Of a stretch of 32,120 nt of DNA, positions 17,117 through 24,600 are shown piece after piece. The stretch is from Paludibacteraceae bacterium (GTDB lineage Bacteria > Bacteroidota > Bacteroidia > Bacteroidales > Paludibacteraceae): positions 1 to 32,120 of the forward strand of contig CAJOCN010000029.1 in the NCBI GenBank assembly GCA_905233255.1, written 5' to 3'. Made by a program: the position numbers and the translations under genes. Within the stretch, counting starts at the first letter, position 1. Each line of letters starts with the position of its first letter. The notes beneath the pieces were generated by a model. That model had not been told where the DNA came from. It saw only the letters and a list, made by a program, of their open reading frames with translations, and searched no databases.

Positions 17117-17299
17117 ATGAGTGAGTTACCGAATAATCCATTTATGCTGGTGTCGGCAGTAAACATGTTGCTGCGGGACGGAGAGTTTGAGTCGCTGGAA
17201 GAGTTATGCGCCTATTATGACCGCGAGGCGGAAGAGGTGAAACAGACCCTGAAGGCGAACGGCTTTGAGTATGACGAGGAACAGAGACAGTTCAAATAA
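17117..17299 (+). CDS. DUF4250 small protein
   Basis: 60 residues, MSELPNNPFMLVSAVNML then a leucine-rich helical stretch and the ending GFEYDEEQRQFK. The pattern (LPxxPxMLxSxVNxxLRD, then a short helix-turn-helix-like segment and YDEExxxF) fits DUF4250, a family of about 60 residues of unknown function. It is acidic and probably cytoplasmic. It lies 5 bases after the gldB-like gene and 1 base before sufS, so it is translated in the same operon. Confidence 0.78.
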   Translation: MSELPNNPFMLVSAVNMLLRDGEFESLEELCAYYDREAEEVKQTLKANGFEYDEEQRQFK

Positions 17300-17300
17300 A

Positions 17301-18518
17301 ATGAAAAGAGAAGATTTTCCGATATTGAAAGAGCAGGTACACAAGCGGCCGTTGGTGTACCTGGACAATGCCGCTACGAGCCAGAAGCCGCAAGCGGTGA
17401 TAGATGCCATTAGCGAGGCGTATTGCCATTGGAACAGTAATATCCACCGCGGTGTGCACCATCTGAGCCAGGTTGCTACGATGAAGCATGAGGAGGCGCG
17501 TAAAGCAGTAGCTGCCTTCATCGGGGCTAAGAGTAGCGACGAGATCATCTTCACCAAGGGCACGACGGACAGTCTCAATGCCTTGGCGTTTAGTTTTGGT
17601 GAGGCCTGCATTCATGAGGGCGACGAGATCATCGTCTCGGCGGTGGAGCACCACTCTAATATCGTGCCATGGCAAATGCTCTGTGCGCGCAAGAAAGCCG
17701 TTCTGCGGCATATTCCATTACGCGAGGACAAAACGCTCGATATAGAGGCTTTTAAGGGGCTTCTGAACGAAAAGACGAAACTGGTCTCTGTGGCGCATGT
17801 GAGCAATGTGTTGGGAACCATCAATCCGGTGGAGGAGATAATAAGGATCGCGCACGCGGGAGGAGTACCTGTGTGCATCGACGGGGCGCAGAGTGTGCCG
17901 CATATGCACATGGATGTGCAGGCGCTGGACTGCGATTTTCTGGCCTTCTCGGGACATAAGATGTACGGTCCGACGGGTATCGGTGTGTTGTACGGCAAAC
18001 GCGAGTGGCTGGAGAAACTGCCGCCTCACGAGGGCGGCGGAGAGATGATCGATCATGTGCGGTGGAGCGGGACGACGTATAATGAATTGCCGTTTAAGTT
18101 CGAAGCCGGCACACCCAATTTCGTAGGTTCGTACGCCTTGCACAAGGCGATTGAATACATACAATCCATCGGATGGGAGGCAGTTGAGGCCCATGAGCGC
18201 GAACTGACGGCTTATTGCGAGGAGCGGCTGGCTGGCATAGAGGGCGTGCATATCTACGCCGCAGGGATACCCAAAGCCGGAGTGATCAGTTTCAATGTGT
18301 TCACCGATCATCAATCACTCATCCACCCCTTTGATATCGGTACTTTGTTGGACCAGCAGGGTGTGGCTGCCCGCACGGGTCACCACTGTGCAGAGCCGCT
18401 GATAGACGACTTAGGCGTGCCGGGAACGGTACGGGTTTCGTTCGGGTTATACAACGACAAGAGCGATGTCGATGCGTTTATTGCTGCGCTGGAGCGGGCG
18501 GTGCAGATGCTGAGTTAG
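17301..18518 (+). CDS. sufS: Cysteine desulfurase, SufS type
   Basis: 405 residues from ATG 17301 (MKREDFPILKEQV). An upstream in-frame start at 17265 would overlap the DUF4250 gene by 35 bases and adds an unconserved stretch. PLP-binding lysine is in FSGHKMYGPTGIGVLYG (~residue 222), the cofactor-contacting H is in EHHSNIVPW, and the catalytic cysteine is in RTGHHCAEPL (~362), the SufS-type RxGHHCAxP loop. It removes sulfur from cysteine for Fe-S cluster assembly. No other suf gene is adjacent. Confidence 0.95.
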   Translation: MKREDFPILKEQVHKRPLVYLDNAATSQKPQAVIDAISEAYCHWNSNIHRGVHHLSQVATMKHEEARKAVAAFIGAKSSDEIIFTKGTTDSLNALAFSFGEACIHEGDEIIVSAVEHHSNIVPWQMLCARKKAVLRHIPLREDKTLDIEAFKGLLNEKTKLVSVAHVSNVLGTINPVEEIIRIAHAGGVPVCIDGAQSVPHMHMDVQALDCDFLAFSGHKMYGPTGIGVLYGKREWLEKLPPHEGGGEMIDHVRWSGTTYNELPFKFEAGTPNFVGSYALHKAIEYIQSIGWEAVEAHERELTAYCEERLAGIEGVHIYAAGIPKAGVISFNVFTDHQSLIHPFDIGTLLDQQGVAARTGHHCAEPLIDDLGVPGTVRVSFGLYNDKSDVDAFIAALERAVQMLS

Positions 18519-18589
18519 CACTTATCGCCTTCCTGAATAAGAACAATCGTAAATAAAATATCAACAAAAGTACACAAAAATTACCGTTT

Positions 18590-18608
18590 ATTTGGGATTG
18601 TCCCAAAT
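18590..18608. promoter_or_regulatory. Inverted repeat, candidate operator of the AraC-type gene
   Basis: ATTTGGGA (18590-18597), spacer TTG, TCCCAAAT (18601-18608): perfect 8-bp arms ending 15 bases before the -33 box at 18624. Position suggests a binding site for a regulator, possibly autoregulation. The half-site TTTGGGA nearly recurs after the promoter (TTTTTTGGGAAA, ~18660-18671). Confidence 0.5.
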
Positions 18609-18623
18609 GAGCGGGTTTGTTTT

Positions 18624-18655
18624 CTTGCATATATGAAAAAAATGTTGTACTTTTG
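18624..18655 (+). promoter_or_regulatory. Bacteroidetes-type promoter of the AraC-type gene
   Basis: CTTG at 18624-18627, 20 bases, TACTTTTG at 18648-18655. The surrounding bases (TTGCATAT then an A-run) closely resemble those of the mreB promoter. The leader to the ATG at 18729 is about 65 bases. Confidence 0.68.
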
Positions 18656-18728
18656 CATGGTTTTTTGGGAAATATAGAAAATTAGGGTCTGTTTAAACGA
18701 AAAAAAAGGTTCTCGTAAACCTACAACC

Positions 18729-19067
18729 ATGGACTATAAATCGGAATACGATCGTATATTAAAAGCTGTGTATGATGAGAAACTCTACGCCGACAAGCAT
18801 CTGGACCGCGATACGTTTGCATCGCATATGAACCTCTCGCGCCATACGCTAAATAGGATATTGAGTAGTAACACGGACGGATTGTCGTTCCCGCAGTGGA
18901 TGAACAACATCCGTATTCAACGCGCCGGAGAACTTTTACAAGACGAACCGGGGAAGACGATAGCAAAAATATCGGAGGAAGTCGGCTTGACGCCGGACAA
19001 TCTGAGAAGACTATACCGTCAAAAAGTAGGAGTTACTCCTTCTGAATACAGGTACAAAAAAGGTTAA
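18729..19067 (+). CDS. Stand-alone AraC-type DNA-binding domain protein
   Basis: 112 residues consisting almost only of an AraC/XylS DNA-binding domain with two helix-turn-helix units: LDRDTFASHMNLSRHTLNRIL (~24-44) and KTIAKISEEVGLTPDNLRRLY (~76-96), closing with the family's KxGxTPSEYR (~99-108). No ligand-binding or sensor domain is present, so any signal must come from a partner or from its own level. The gene is convergent with susD and has its own promoter and a candidate operator. It may control the neighbouring susC-susD pair; that is inferred from position only. Confidence 0.85.
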   Translation: MDYKSEYDRILKAVYDEKLYADKHLDRDTFASHMNLSRHTLNRILSSNTDGLSFPQWMNNIRIQRAGELLQDEPGKTIAKISEEVGLTPDNLRRLYRQKVGVTPSEYRYKKG

Positions 19068-19093
19068 TTATTTATCATGAAGTTTGTGTGTGG

Positions 19094-19128
19094 CTCCCGT
19101 TGGCTTGTGAAAGTCGCGGGAGTTTTTT
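19094..19128 (+). terminator. Intrinsic terminator of the AraC-type gene, overlapping the susD stop
   Basis: CTCCCG (19094-19099) pairs with CGGGAG (19117-19122); an inner GGCTT-GTGA-AAGTC stem extends it; six T follow (19123-19128). The susD stop codon on the other strand is at 19127-19129, so the convergent genes meet at this hairpin. Confidence 0.82.
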
Positions 19129-20743
19129 ATTCATACCCTTTGTTTTGAGTGAGGTTGGAGTTAGTCTGTATAGCCTTTTGCGGGATTGGGAAGACGGTGA
19201 GATAGAGGTATTCCGGCTCGGTCTCAAAGGTACCGAAACGGATCTGGTCCTGCCTGTGCCACCCTTCCCACATCAGTTCTATCCACCGCTCGTAATAGAT
19301 ATTCTCCAGCGTAGCGTCACGGAGGGGTTGGGAGAGATTCAGCGCAAGCGCCTCGCGGACACGAACGGTCTCGAAAAGATCCTGCCCGCTCTCGCCGTTA
19401 CGCACCTTCGCTTCCGCCATCATCAGATAGACATCGGCGAGCCGGAAAAGCACAATATCCGTGTTGCGGAGCTGGCCGTCGAAGATACCGCCCGGGTCAT
19501 AGGAATACTTGCGCATCCGCGCGCCCGCAGTTGATACATACGGGCTGCCGGTGAGGTTCATCTTGACCTCACGGGGTTGGTAGATCAGGGTGTCGCCGGA
19601 GGAGAGAATGAGTGGCTTTCCGTTAACAGACACCACCCCGGCGAAGAAATTGATGAAGAACCGGCAGTCGAGTTCCTTGCGGTTTCCATACCCGAAGACA
19701 TCGAGCGTCTCATTCGTCGCACAAGAGCCGTTTTCTCCGCCGTAACCGAGTGCCGCAGCGTGCTCGTAATGAAGCGACCGGAAGAGGTTCTTGAACCGGT
19801 TACGGAAGATATTGGGATCCATGGGGATGGTGAAGATATTCTCCGTGGCCTCTTCATTATAGACCTTGAAACAGTCGGTAAGGCTGGTACAGAGTGTGTA
19901 ACCGGCGGTGGAGTTGAATATCTGCTGACCGTAATAAACAACGGCTTCCCAGGCGTTCTTGGTTCCGGCATCATCACAGGTAAGTGTGATCGTCTTGCCG
20001 TCCGGACGGAGATCATCGGTCCAGTCGTCATCGGTCCATATCTCCGCGTTGAGAGCCAGCTTCATGAGCATGAAATGGACTACTGGCTTCGTTATACGTC
20101 CGTAGTACTCACCGCGGCTGTTAGACCGCTCGTCCGGCAGGTGTGCAAGAGCAAACTGGAGTTCGGACCACACGAAATCAAACACTTCGCTGCGCTCCGA
20201 TTGGTAGATATCATGCACATGGATATTCTCATTGGCTACGATCGGCACCCGCCCGAAGAGGTCAAGGAGGTACATATACGCCATCGCCCGGACGGACCTG
20301 ATCTCGGCGGAATAGGTGATGAACGCATCGTCGGAAAGGAGGTCTCCGTGTTGGTCTATCAGATAAAGCGAATGATTACAGAGCCCGATGAGCTGGTAGA
20401 GATACAGCCATGCGTTCTCGCAGCACTCGTTATCCACCGCCCACGCGTGTTCATGCAGATCGACCCACAGTCCGCCGTCCAGCCAGTCACCGCCGCGGAC
20501 AGGTATCATCGCCTCGTTGGAGGCAAAGGTCTGAAGGTCGTATATACCGCGGTACATACCCTGGATTCCGTCTCCGTCTTGGTAGCCGCCTATATGGTCG
20601 TAAAGGGAGAGAACAGCCTGACGCTTGAGGGTGGCTTCCGTAGTGATGACCGCCTCTTCGGGTTGACCCGAGAGGGGTTGTTCTTCGAGAAAACCGCAAG
20701 CCGTGAACGCCAACGCGATAAGTATGCAGGATAGTTTTTTCAT
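19127..20743 (-). CDS. susD: SusD-family nutrient-binding lipoprotein
   Basis: 538 residues. Lipoprotein signal MKKLSCILIALAFTACGF with Cys16. The SusD/RagB N-terminal region follows (SAEIRSVRAMAYMYLLDLFGRVPIV, ~155-180). The C-terminal half contains the conserved ending: TDIVLFRLADVYLMMAEAKV, YYERWIELMWEGWHRQDQIRFG, and the final VFPIPQKAIQTNSNLTQNKGYE. SusD proteins sit on the outer membrane over a SusC channel and bind the substrate, usually a glycan but sometimes peptide. It starts 1 base after the susC stop. No glycoside hydrolase, sulfatase or sensor gene lies nearby, so the substrate cannot be inferred. Confidence 0.95.
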   Translation of the reverse strand: MKKLSCILIALAFTACGFLEEQPLSGQPEEAVITTEATLKRQAVLSLYDHIGGYQDGDGIQGMYRGIYDLQTFASNEAMIPVRGGDWLDGGLWVDLHEHAWAVDNECCENAWLYLYQLIGLCNHSLYLIDQHGDLLSDDAFITYSAEIRSVRAMAYMYLLDLFGRVPIVANENIHVHDIYQSERSEVFDFVWSELQFALAHLPDERSNSRGEYYGRITKPVVHFMLMKLALNAEIWTDDDWTDDLRPDGKTITLTCDDAGTKNAWEAVVYYGQQIFNSTAGYTLCTSLTDCFKVYNEEATENIFTIPMDPNIFRNRFKNLFRSLHYEHAAALGYGGENGSCATNETLDVFGYGNRKELDCRFFINFFAGVVSVNGKPLILSSGDTLIYQPREVKMNLTGSPYVSTAGARMRKYSYDPGGIFDGQLRNTDIVLFRLADVYLMMAEAKVRNGESGQDLFETVRVREALALNLSQPLRDATLENIYYERWIELMWEGWHRQDQIRFGTFETEPEYLYLTVFPIPQKAIQTNSNLTQNKGYE

Positions 20744-20744
20744 G

Positions 20745-23411
20745 TCAGAACTGGATTTGGAGGGAGAAGGAATAGGTCCGGCTGACGGGGTAGGAACGTT
20801 TGTCGTCCACGCCGAGCGTGTTGTTGATGACCGTACTGTTGATGATCGGCGTCAGACCGGAATAGCCGGTGATGGTAGCGAGGTTGTTAACGGAGACGGA
20901 GAGCCTCAGCGAGTTCATTTTCCACTCCGGCTTGCCCTGCAGCGTCCATCCTAAGGTCAGGTAGTCGATATTGACATAATCGCCGTTCTCCAGCCAGTAG
21001 TCGGTGACCGTCAGGTCATTGATCTTACGCTGCGTGGCGGCGTACATGACGTTGTAGTACGGCAGGCTGCCGAGGTTCATGTAACTGAGCGCCGAGGCGT
21101 TATAGACCTTGTGTCCGAAGGCACCGTTGAGCTGGACGGAGAGGTCGAACTGCTTGTACCTTACCGAGATATTACTGCCTAACAGCACTTTCGGCGTAGC
21201 CTGACCGCAGATCCTTCTGTCCCCGCCGTCCGAGAGATCTATCTCGCCATCGCTGTTGAGGTCCTCTATCTCGTAGGTCTGCAACCCGTACTCGTCGGTC
21301 TTGAGACCCGTACAATGCGGCAGATAGAACACGCCGAGCGAGTAGCCGGGGATCTGATAAACGACATCCGTATTGCCGCCGTGCAGACCCGCGCCGTTGA
21401 CCGACGCGATAGGCGTATAGGTCGGAGCGGTCAGGTACTCGCCTTTGTAGTAACCGTTGAGGGACAGCAGTTTGTTCTGCTGCCACGAGAGGTTGAAACC
21501 GATATTCAGATCCCAGTCGCGGGTCTTGACAGCCGCTATGCCGAAACCGATCTCGACACCCTGGTTCTGCATCTTGCCTAAGTTGGCTAACATCTTGTCG
21601 TAGATGAACGGCGGCACCGGAACGGTGTAGTTATAGAGCATGTCGTAGATATACGAGTAGTAATAGTCGGCGGTGAGGAAGACCCTGTTGTTCCAGAACC
21701 CCCATTCCATGCCCACGTTGGCGGTCTGCGTCTTCTCCCAGGTCAGGTCGGGGTTCTCGTTCCTCGCCATGCTGAGGATGACGTCCGGCAGACCGTTAGA
21801 CTCGGTTATGCCGTTAGGCACCAGCAGTTGTAACGACTGGTACGCCGCTATGCCGCCTAAGTTACCGGAGAGACCCCAACCGGCGCGTATATTGAGTTTG
21901 GTGAGCCATGACTGGTCCTCAAGCCACGACTCCTTTTTCATGTTCCACGCTATGTTGGCGGACGGAAAGAAACCCCACTTGCGGCCCTTGGCGGCTACCG
22001 AACTGGCATCGCCGCGGGCGGAGACCGTAAAAGTATAACGCCCTAAAGCGGTGTAACTGACGCGCCCCATCACGGACGCCATCCGCTGCTGCTCATGGCT
22101 GCTGCCCGTTCCCTCCCATAGACGCAATGCACCCACGCCGAGGTTATTATAACCGTACGCGTTGGAGGCCAGGCGGTTGACCGTAGTGTGAAAACCGGTC
22201 ATCGTGCCGCCCTGCAATTCGCCTAACACATCCGCCTCTAAATGGTGGTTACTCACCCACTCATGCTGGTAGTGCAGCACGGCATTGACAAGCCACTGGT
22301 TCGTCTTGCCCGCTCCGCGATAAGCCTGACCGGTACTCGCCACGTAAGTGGGGTAGAACTGGCTCTCGTCCTCCGCGTCATAACTGTAACTGCCATATAC
22401 GGCGGCGGTGAGACCATACCCGATCTCACCCTTCACACGCAGGTGCGTGTTGAAATGCATGGCGTCGTTGTGCTTTTGGATATCCAACAGGGCGAGGGGA
22501 TTATTGATTTGACTCGCATCGGCATAACCGTCATAACCGCCGGAACTGTTACGCGTGGCAGGAAAAGTGGGATTGAATGCCGCAGCCGAATAAAACGTCT
22601 TCTGCACGTCGTTGAGGTACTGGTTATGACCGACAGCACCGAACAGCCCGAGGTCGAAAGTGAGCCTTTTGTTCAGCACTTGCTGCATGATATCTACCTT
22701 GGCGGTCATGTTCTTCGTACCCATCTCACGGACAACACTGTTGTTCTGGCTGTACGAGATCGATCCGCGGTAAGAGGCGTTCTCCGTCGCTCCGCCGATC
22801 GACAAGTGGTGGTTCTGCACAAATCCCGAGCGCAGAATAGCCTTCTGCCAGTCGGTCGAAGCGCCCCTGTCAGCGATAGGCAGGTGATACTCGCTCGTCA
22901 CCGAGCGGTACTCCTCCGCCGTCAGCATACGCAGCGTCTTGTCCGGGTGAGCAAAACCCACATTGCCGGCATACGAGATCCGGAATTTATCTCCGCTGCT
23001 TCTCCGCGTACGCACTTCCAATACGCCGGCTGCACCCCGGGCTCCGTACTGCGCGGTCTGCGCGGCATCCTTCAGGATAGTAAACGACTCAATGTCACCG
23101 GGGAAAATAGTGGCTAACGTACGCAGGTCCGATGACATACCGTCGATGATCACAAGCGGCTCGTTGCCGCCCGTCAAGGAGTGGTTACCGCGCACACGCA
23201 CGGAGGAGAGCATCGCCTCCGGGTTGCTGTTCGAACCCACCGTCACACCCGCCGTCTGACCGTTCAGCACATCCAGGGCGTTCGTCAGGTGACCGCGGCG
23301 TGACGTCTCCACACGCAACGTGTCCGTGTTATCCGCTACTATAGACTCCCCCGATGCACGCATCGCCAACGGCAAGACTGACAATAAAACTATGTAAAAC
23401 CCGCGTCTCAA
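20745..23411 (-). CDS. susC: SusC-family TonB-dependent outer-membrane transporter, short form
   Basis: 888 residues from a TTG start at 23411, giving signal peptide MRRGFYIVLLSVLPLAMRASG. The reading frame is open further upstream to 23522, but that stretch crosses the predicted promoter (23435-23466) and has no homology. The plug domain follows directly (ALDVLNGQTAGVTV, VRVRGNHSLTGGNEPLVIIDG, IESFTILKDAAQTAQYGARG, ~40-135), then the beta-barrel ending in SFSLQIQF. The usual carboxypeptidase-regulatory-like N-terminal domain and the VVVGYG segment are absent, so it is shorter than typical SusC (~1000). It forms the transport pair with the adjoining SusD. Confidence 0.92.
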   Translation of the reverse strand: MRRGFYIVLLSVLPLAMRASGESIVADNTDTLRVETSRRGHLTNALDVLNGQTAGVTVGSNSNPEAMLSSVRVRGNHSLTGGNEPLVIIDGMSSDLRTLATIFPGDIESFTILKDAAQTAQYGARGAAGVLEVRTRRSSGDKFRISYAGNVGFAHPDKTLRMLTAEEYRSVTSEYHLPIADRGASTDWQKAILRSGFVQNHHLSIGGATENASYRGSISYSQNNSVVREMGTKNMTAKVDIMQQVLNKRLTFDLGLFGAVGHNQYLNDVQKTFYSAAAFNPTFPATRNSSGGYDGYADASQINNPLALLDIQKHNDAMHFNTHLRVKGEIGYGLTAAVYGSYSYDAEDESQFYPTYVASTGQAYRGAGKTNQWLVNAVLHYQHEWVSNHHLEADVLGELQGGTMTGFHTTVNRLASNAYGYNNLGVGALRLWEGTGSSHEQQRMASVMGRVSYTALGRYTFTVSARGDASSVAAKGRKWGFFPSANIAWNMKKESWLEDQSWLTKLNIRAGWGLSGNLGGIAAYQSLQLLVPNGITESNGLPDVILSMARNENPDLTWEKTQTANVGMEWGFWNNRVFLTADYYYSYIYDMLYNYTVPVPPFIYDKMLANLGKMQNQGVEIGFGIAAVKTRDWDLNIGFNLSWQQNKLLSLNGYYKGEYLTAPTYTPIASVNGAGLHGGNTDVVYQIPGYSLGVFYLPHCTGLKTDEYGLQTYEIEDLNSDGEIDLSDGGDRRICGQATPKVLLGSNISVRYKQFDLSVQLNGAFGHKVYNASALSYMNLGSLPYYNVMYAATQRKINDLTVTDYWLENGDYVNIDYLTLGWTLQGKPEWKMNSLRLSVSVNNLATITGYSGLTPIINSTVINNTLGVDDKRSYPVSRTYSFSLQIQF

Positions 23412-23434
23412 GATATTAGTAGTAAAATGTGCTA

Positions 23435-23466
23435 CAAAATTACTACAAAAAATCGACATATGCAAA
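23435..23466 (-). promoter_or_regulatory. Bacteroidetes-type promoter of susC-susD
   Basis: On the minus strand TTTG (23466-23463), 20 bases, TAATTTTG (23442-23435). It places transcription start near 23430, about 20 bases before the TTG start codon, and rules out the longer upstream reading. Confidence 0.75.
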
Positions 23467-23487
23467 CGTATATAAAGAAAAAAAAAG

Positions 23488-23512
23488 TGTATATATACTA
23501 CGTATATATACA
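23488..23512. promoter_or_regulatory. Inverted repeat upstream of the susC promoter
   Basis: TGTATATATAC (23488-23498) and GTATATATACA (23502-23512) are perfect 11-bp arms around TAC. It lies about 22 bases upstream of the -33 box of susC, a position typical of an activator site. It is AT-only apart from the ends, so chance is possible. Confidence 0.45.
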
Positions 23513-23547
23513 GTAAAAGCACGTTATTTGTAATTTTTTGGTTCCAT

Positions 23548-23591
23548 CCTATGGTGATCCTATGGTGATTATATGGTAATCTTACGGTCAG
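23548..23591. repeat. Four tandem 11-bp repeats upstream of susC
   Basis: CCTATGGTGAT occurs at 23548-23558 and 23559-23569, followed by TATATGGTAAT (23570-23580) and CTTACGGTCAG (23581-23591). The 11-bp period places each copy on the same face of the helix, as for repeated binding sites of one regulator. The rest of the gap between susC and the DUF4160 promoter (about 23592-23790) shows no gene I can support. Confidence 0.6.
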
Positions 23592-23790
23592 CCCTCGATA
23601 TTGGCTCGATTGCCCCTCTATTTGTGTCTTACAATCCTCGCTTGCGGTGGATACAACCCCGGGAAATGAACAACGAAGTCAAGCCTGCATCCGATGCGTG
23701 GGCATAGAAGAAAAAGACAATCCGGCATATCATGCCAAGGAACAAACGAAAGGAGAAAGACATGAAAAATCGCTAAAAATGATGTACGTT

Positions 23791-23822
23791 CTTGCGTATG
23801 TCATTTATTTTTTGTAATTTTG
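23791..23822 (+). promoter_or_regulatory. Bacteroidetes-type promoter of DUF4160-DUF2442
   Basis: CTTG at 23791-23794, 20 bases, TAATTTTG at 23815-23822. The segment GTATGTCATTTATTTTT and the following GCAGCGCAAAA recur at the promoter 30939-30970, and the downstream leader recurs at 399-424. The promoter sets the DUF4160 start at 23849, not further upstream. Confidence 0.65.
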
Positions 23823-23848
23823 CAGCGCAAAATGAAAGGAACGCAGTT

Positions 23849-24106
23849 ATGCCGGAAATTAGTTCTTTTTACGGAATCGTAATTTACATGTACATGAGTG
23901 AGCACAATCCGCCTCATTTCCATGTAAAGTACCAAGATTACGAAGCTATCATCACCATAAAAGATGGTGTTATTACAGGTTCACTCCCTCGCCGCGCTTT
24001 GCGTTTAGTGTATGAGTGGCTTGATCTGCACCAAGACGAATTATTGGCTAACTGGGAGAGATTAGGTAAATCCGAAGCCCCAATGAAGATTACACCTTTG
24101 CAATAA
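23849..24106 (+). CDS. DUF4160 protein, candidate toxin-like partner
   Basis: 85 residues from ATG 23849. An upstream ATG at 23792 lies inside the promoter and is rejected. The sequence MPEISSFYGIVIYMYMSEHN, then PPHFHVKY and GSLPRRALRLVYEWLDLHQDELLANW, is the DUF4160 pattern, with the characteristic HNPPHFHV motif at ~19-26. The biochemical function of the family is unknown. Genes of this family often sit directly before a DUF2442 gene, as here (14-base gap), and the pair is suspected to be toxin-antitoxin-like; that is inference. A truncated paralogue with the same promoter and start lies at 425-484. Confidence 0.85.
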   Translation: MPEISSFYGIVIYMYMSEHNPPHFHVKYQDYEAIITIKDGVITGSLPRRALRLVYEWLDLHQDELLANWERLGKSEAPMKITPLQ

Positions 24107-24120
24107 GAAAGGAGGAAATT

Positions 24121-24378
24121 ATGAATCCTATTTTGAAAGTAACAAGTGCTGACTACATCCGCAATTATGTTTTGCGCTTATCATTTAATGATGGTGCAAC
24201 TAAACTGGTGGATTTTTGGCCATTGGCGCAAAAGGGAGTTTGCAAGAAGTTGCAAAATATGGATTATTTCCGTCAATTCAGACTTGATCCTTTTTCTGTG
24301 GATTGGTCAAATGAAATTGGCTTTGCCCCCGAATATCTGTATGAAATAGGTACTCCGGCAAGCGTTAAAAAGTGGTGA
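24121..24378 (+). CDS. DUF2442 protein, partner of DUF4160
   Basis: 85 residues. DUF2442 features are visible: YVLRLSFNDGATKLVDFWPL (~16-35), KLQNMDYFRQFRLDPFSVDW (~43-62) and the ending IGFAPEYLYEIG. Family function is unknown. It has a full AGGAGG at 24110-24115, 5 bases before the ATG, which stands out in a genome where most starts lack one and may point to transfer or to strong coupled translation. The structured leader copy 2 begins 11 bases after its stop, so the protease downstream could be read from the same transcript. Confidence 0.85.
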   Translation: MNPILKVTSADYIRNYVLRLSFNDGATKLVDFWPLAQKGVCKKLQNMDYFRQFRLDPFSVDWSNEIGFAPEYLYEIGTPASVKKW

Positions 24379-24388
24379 CATATTAACA

Positions 24389-24550
24389 ATTCGCGTTTGC
24401 GATTTATTTGGTAAGTTAGAAATGTAGGAAGTTTCGAAGTTACACCAAAATAAGTCGGTAAACGCTCGTGCTTGCGCGAGCGGACTTATCGGTGTAATGG
24501 GTATCCTACAACCTCTAACTTATGATAAGGATCGTTCGCGCTTTTTGAAA
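24389..24550 (+). ncRNA. Candidate structured leader RNA, copy 2 (switch-like)
   Basis: Second copy of the element at 1640-1798. Pairs: 24412-24420 with 24514-24522; 24423-24429 with 24504-24510; 24440-24446 with 24491-24497 (TTACACC/GGTGTAA, entirely different sequence from copy 1 but still paired); 24450-24456 with 24483-24489; hairpin 24463-24470 with 24475-24482 (one G-T wobble). Alternative terminator-like fold: 24475-24482 with 24533-24540 (CGCGAGCG/CGTTCGCG, one wobble) and 24485-24490 with 24524-24529 (CTTATC/GATAAG), then CTTTTT at 24541-24546. The protease ATG is 54 nt after the T-run. It lies between DUF2442 and the protease. Confidence 0.72.
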
Positions 24551-24600
24551 CAAAATCACAAACTAACCATATTTACAAACAACTCCAATTATTAACCATT

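Noticed and set aside
17265..17300. Upstream start for sufS
   Set aside because: It overlaps the end of the DUF4250 gene and adds residues not seen in SufS proteins.
19577..20734. Long plus-strand frame opposite susD
   Set aside because: It is a shadow of a GC-rich gene; susD on the minus strand has full family motifs.
23412..23522. N-terminal extension of SusC (MLLLYIYVV...)
   Set aside because: It covers the promoter at 23435-23466 and is low-complexity AT-rich DNA; the signal peptide begins at the TTG at 23411.
23731..23775. 14-codon frame MPRNKRKEKDMKNR
   Set aside because: No conservation or ribosome-site evidence; composition is that of random A-rich DNA.
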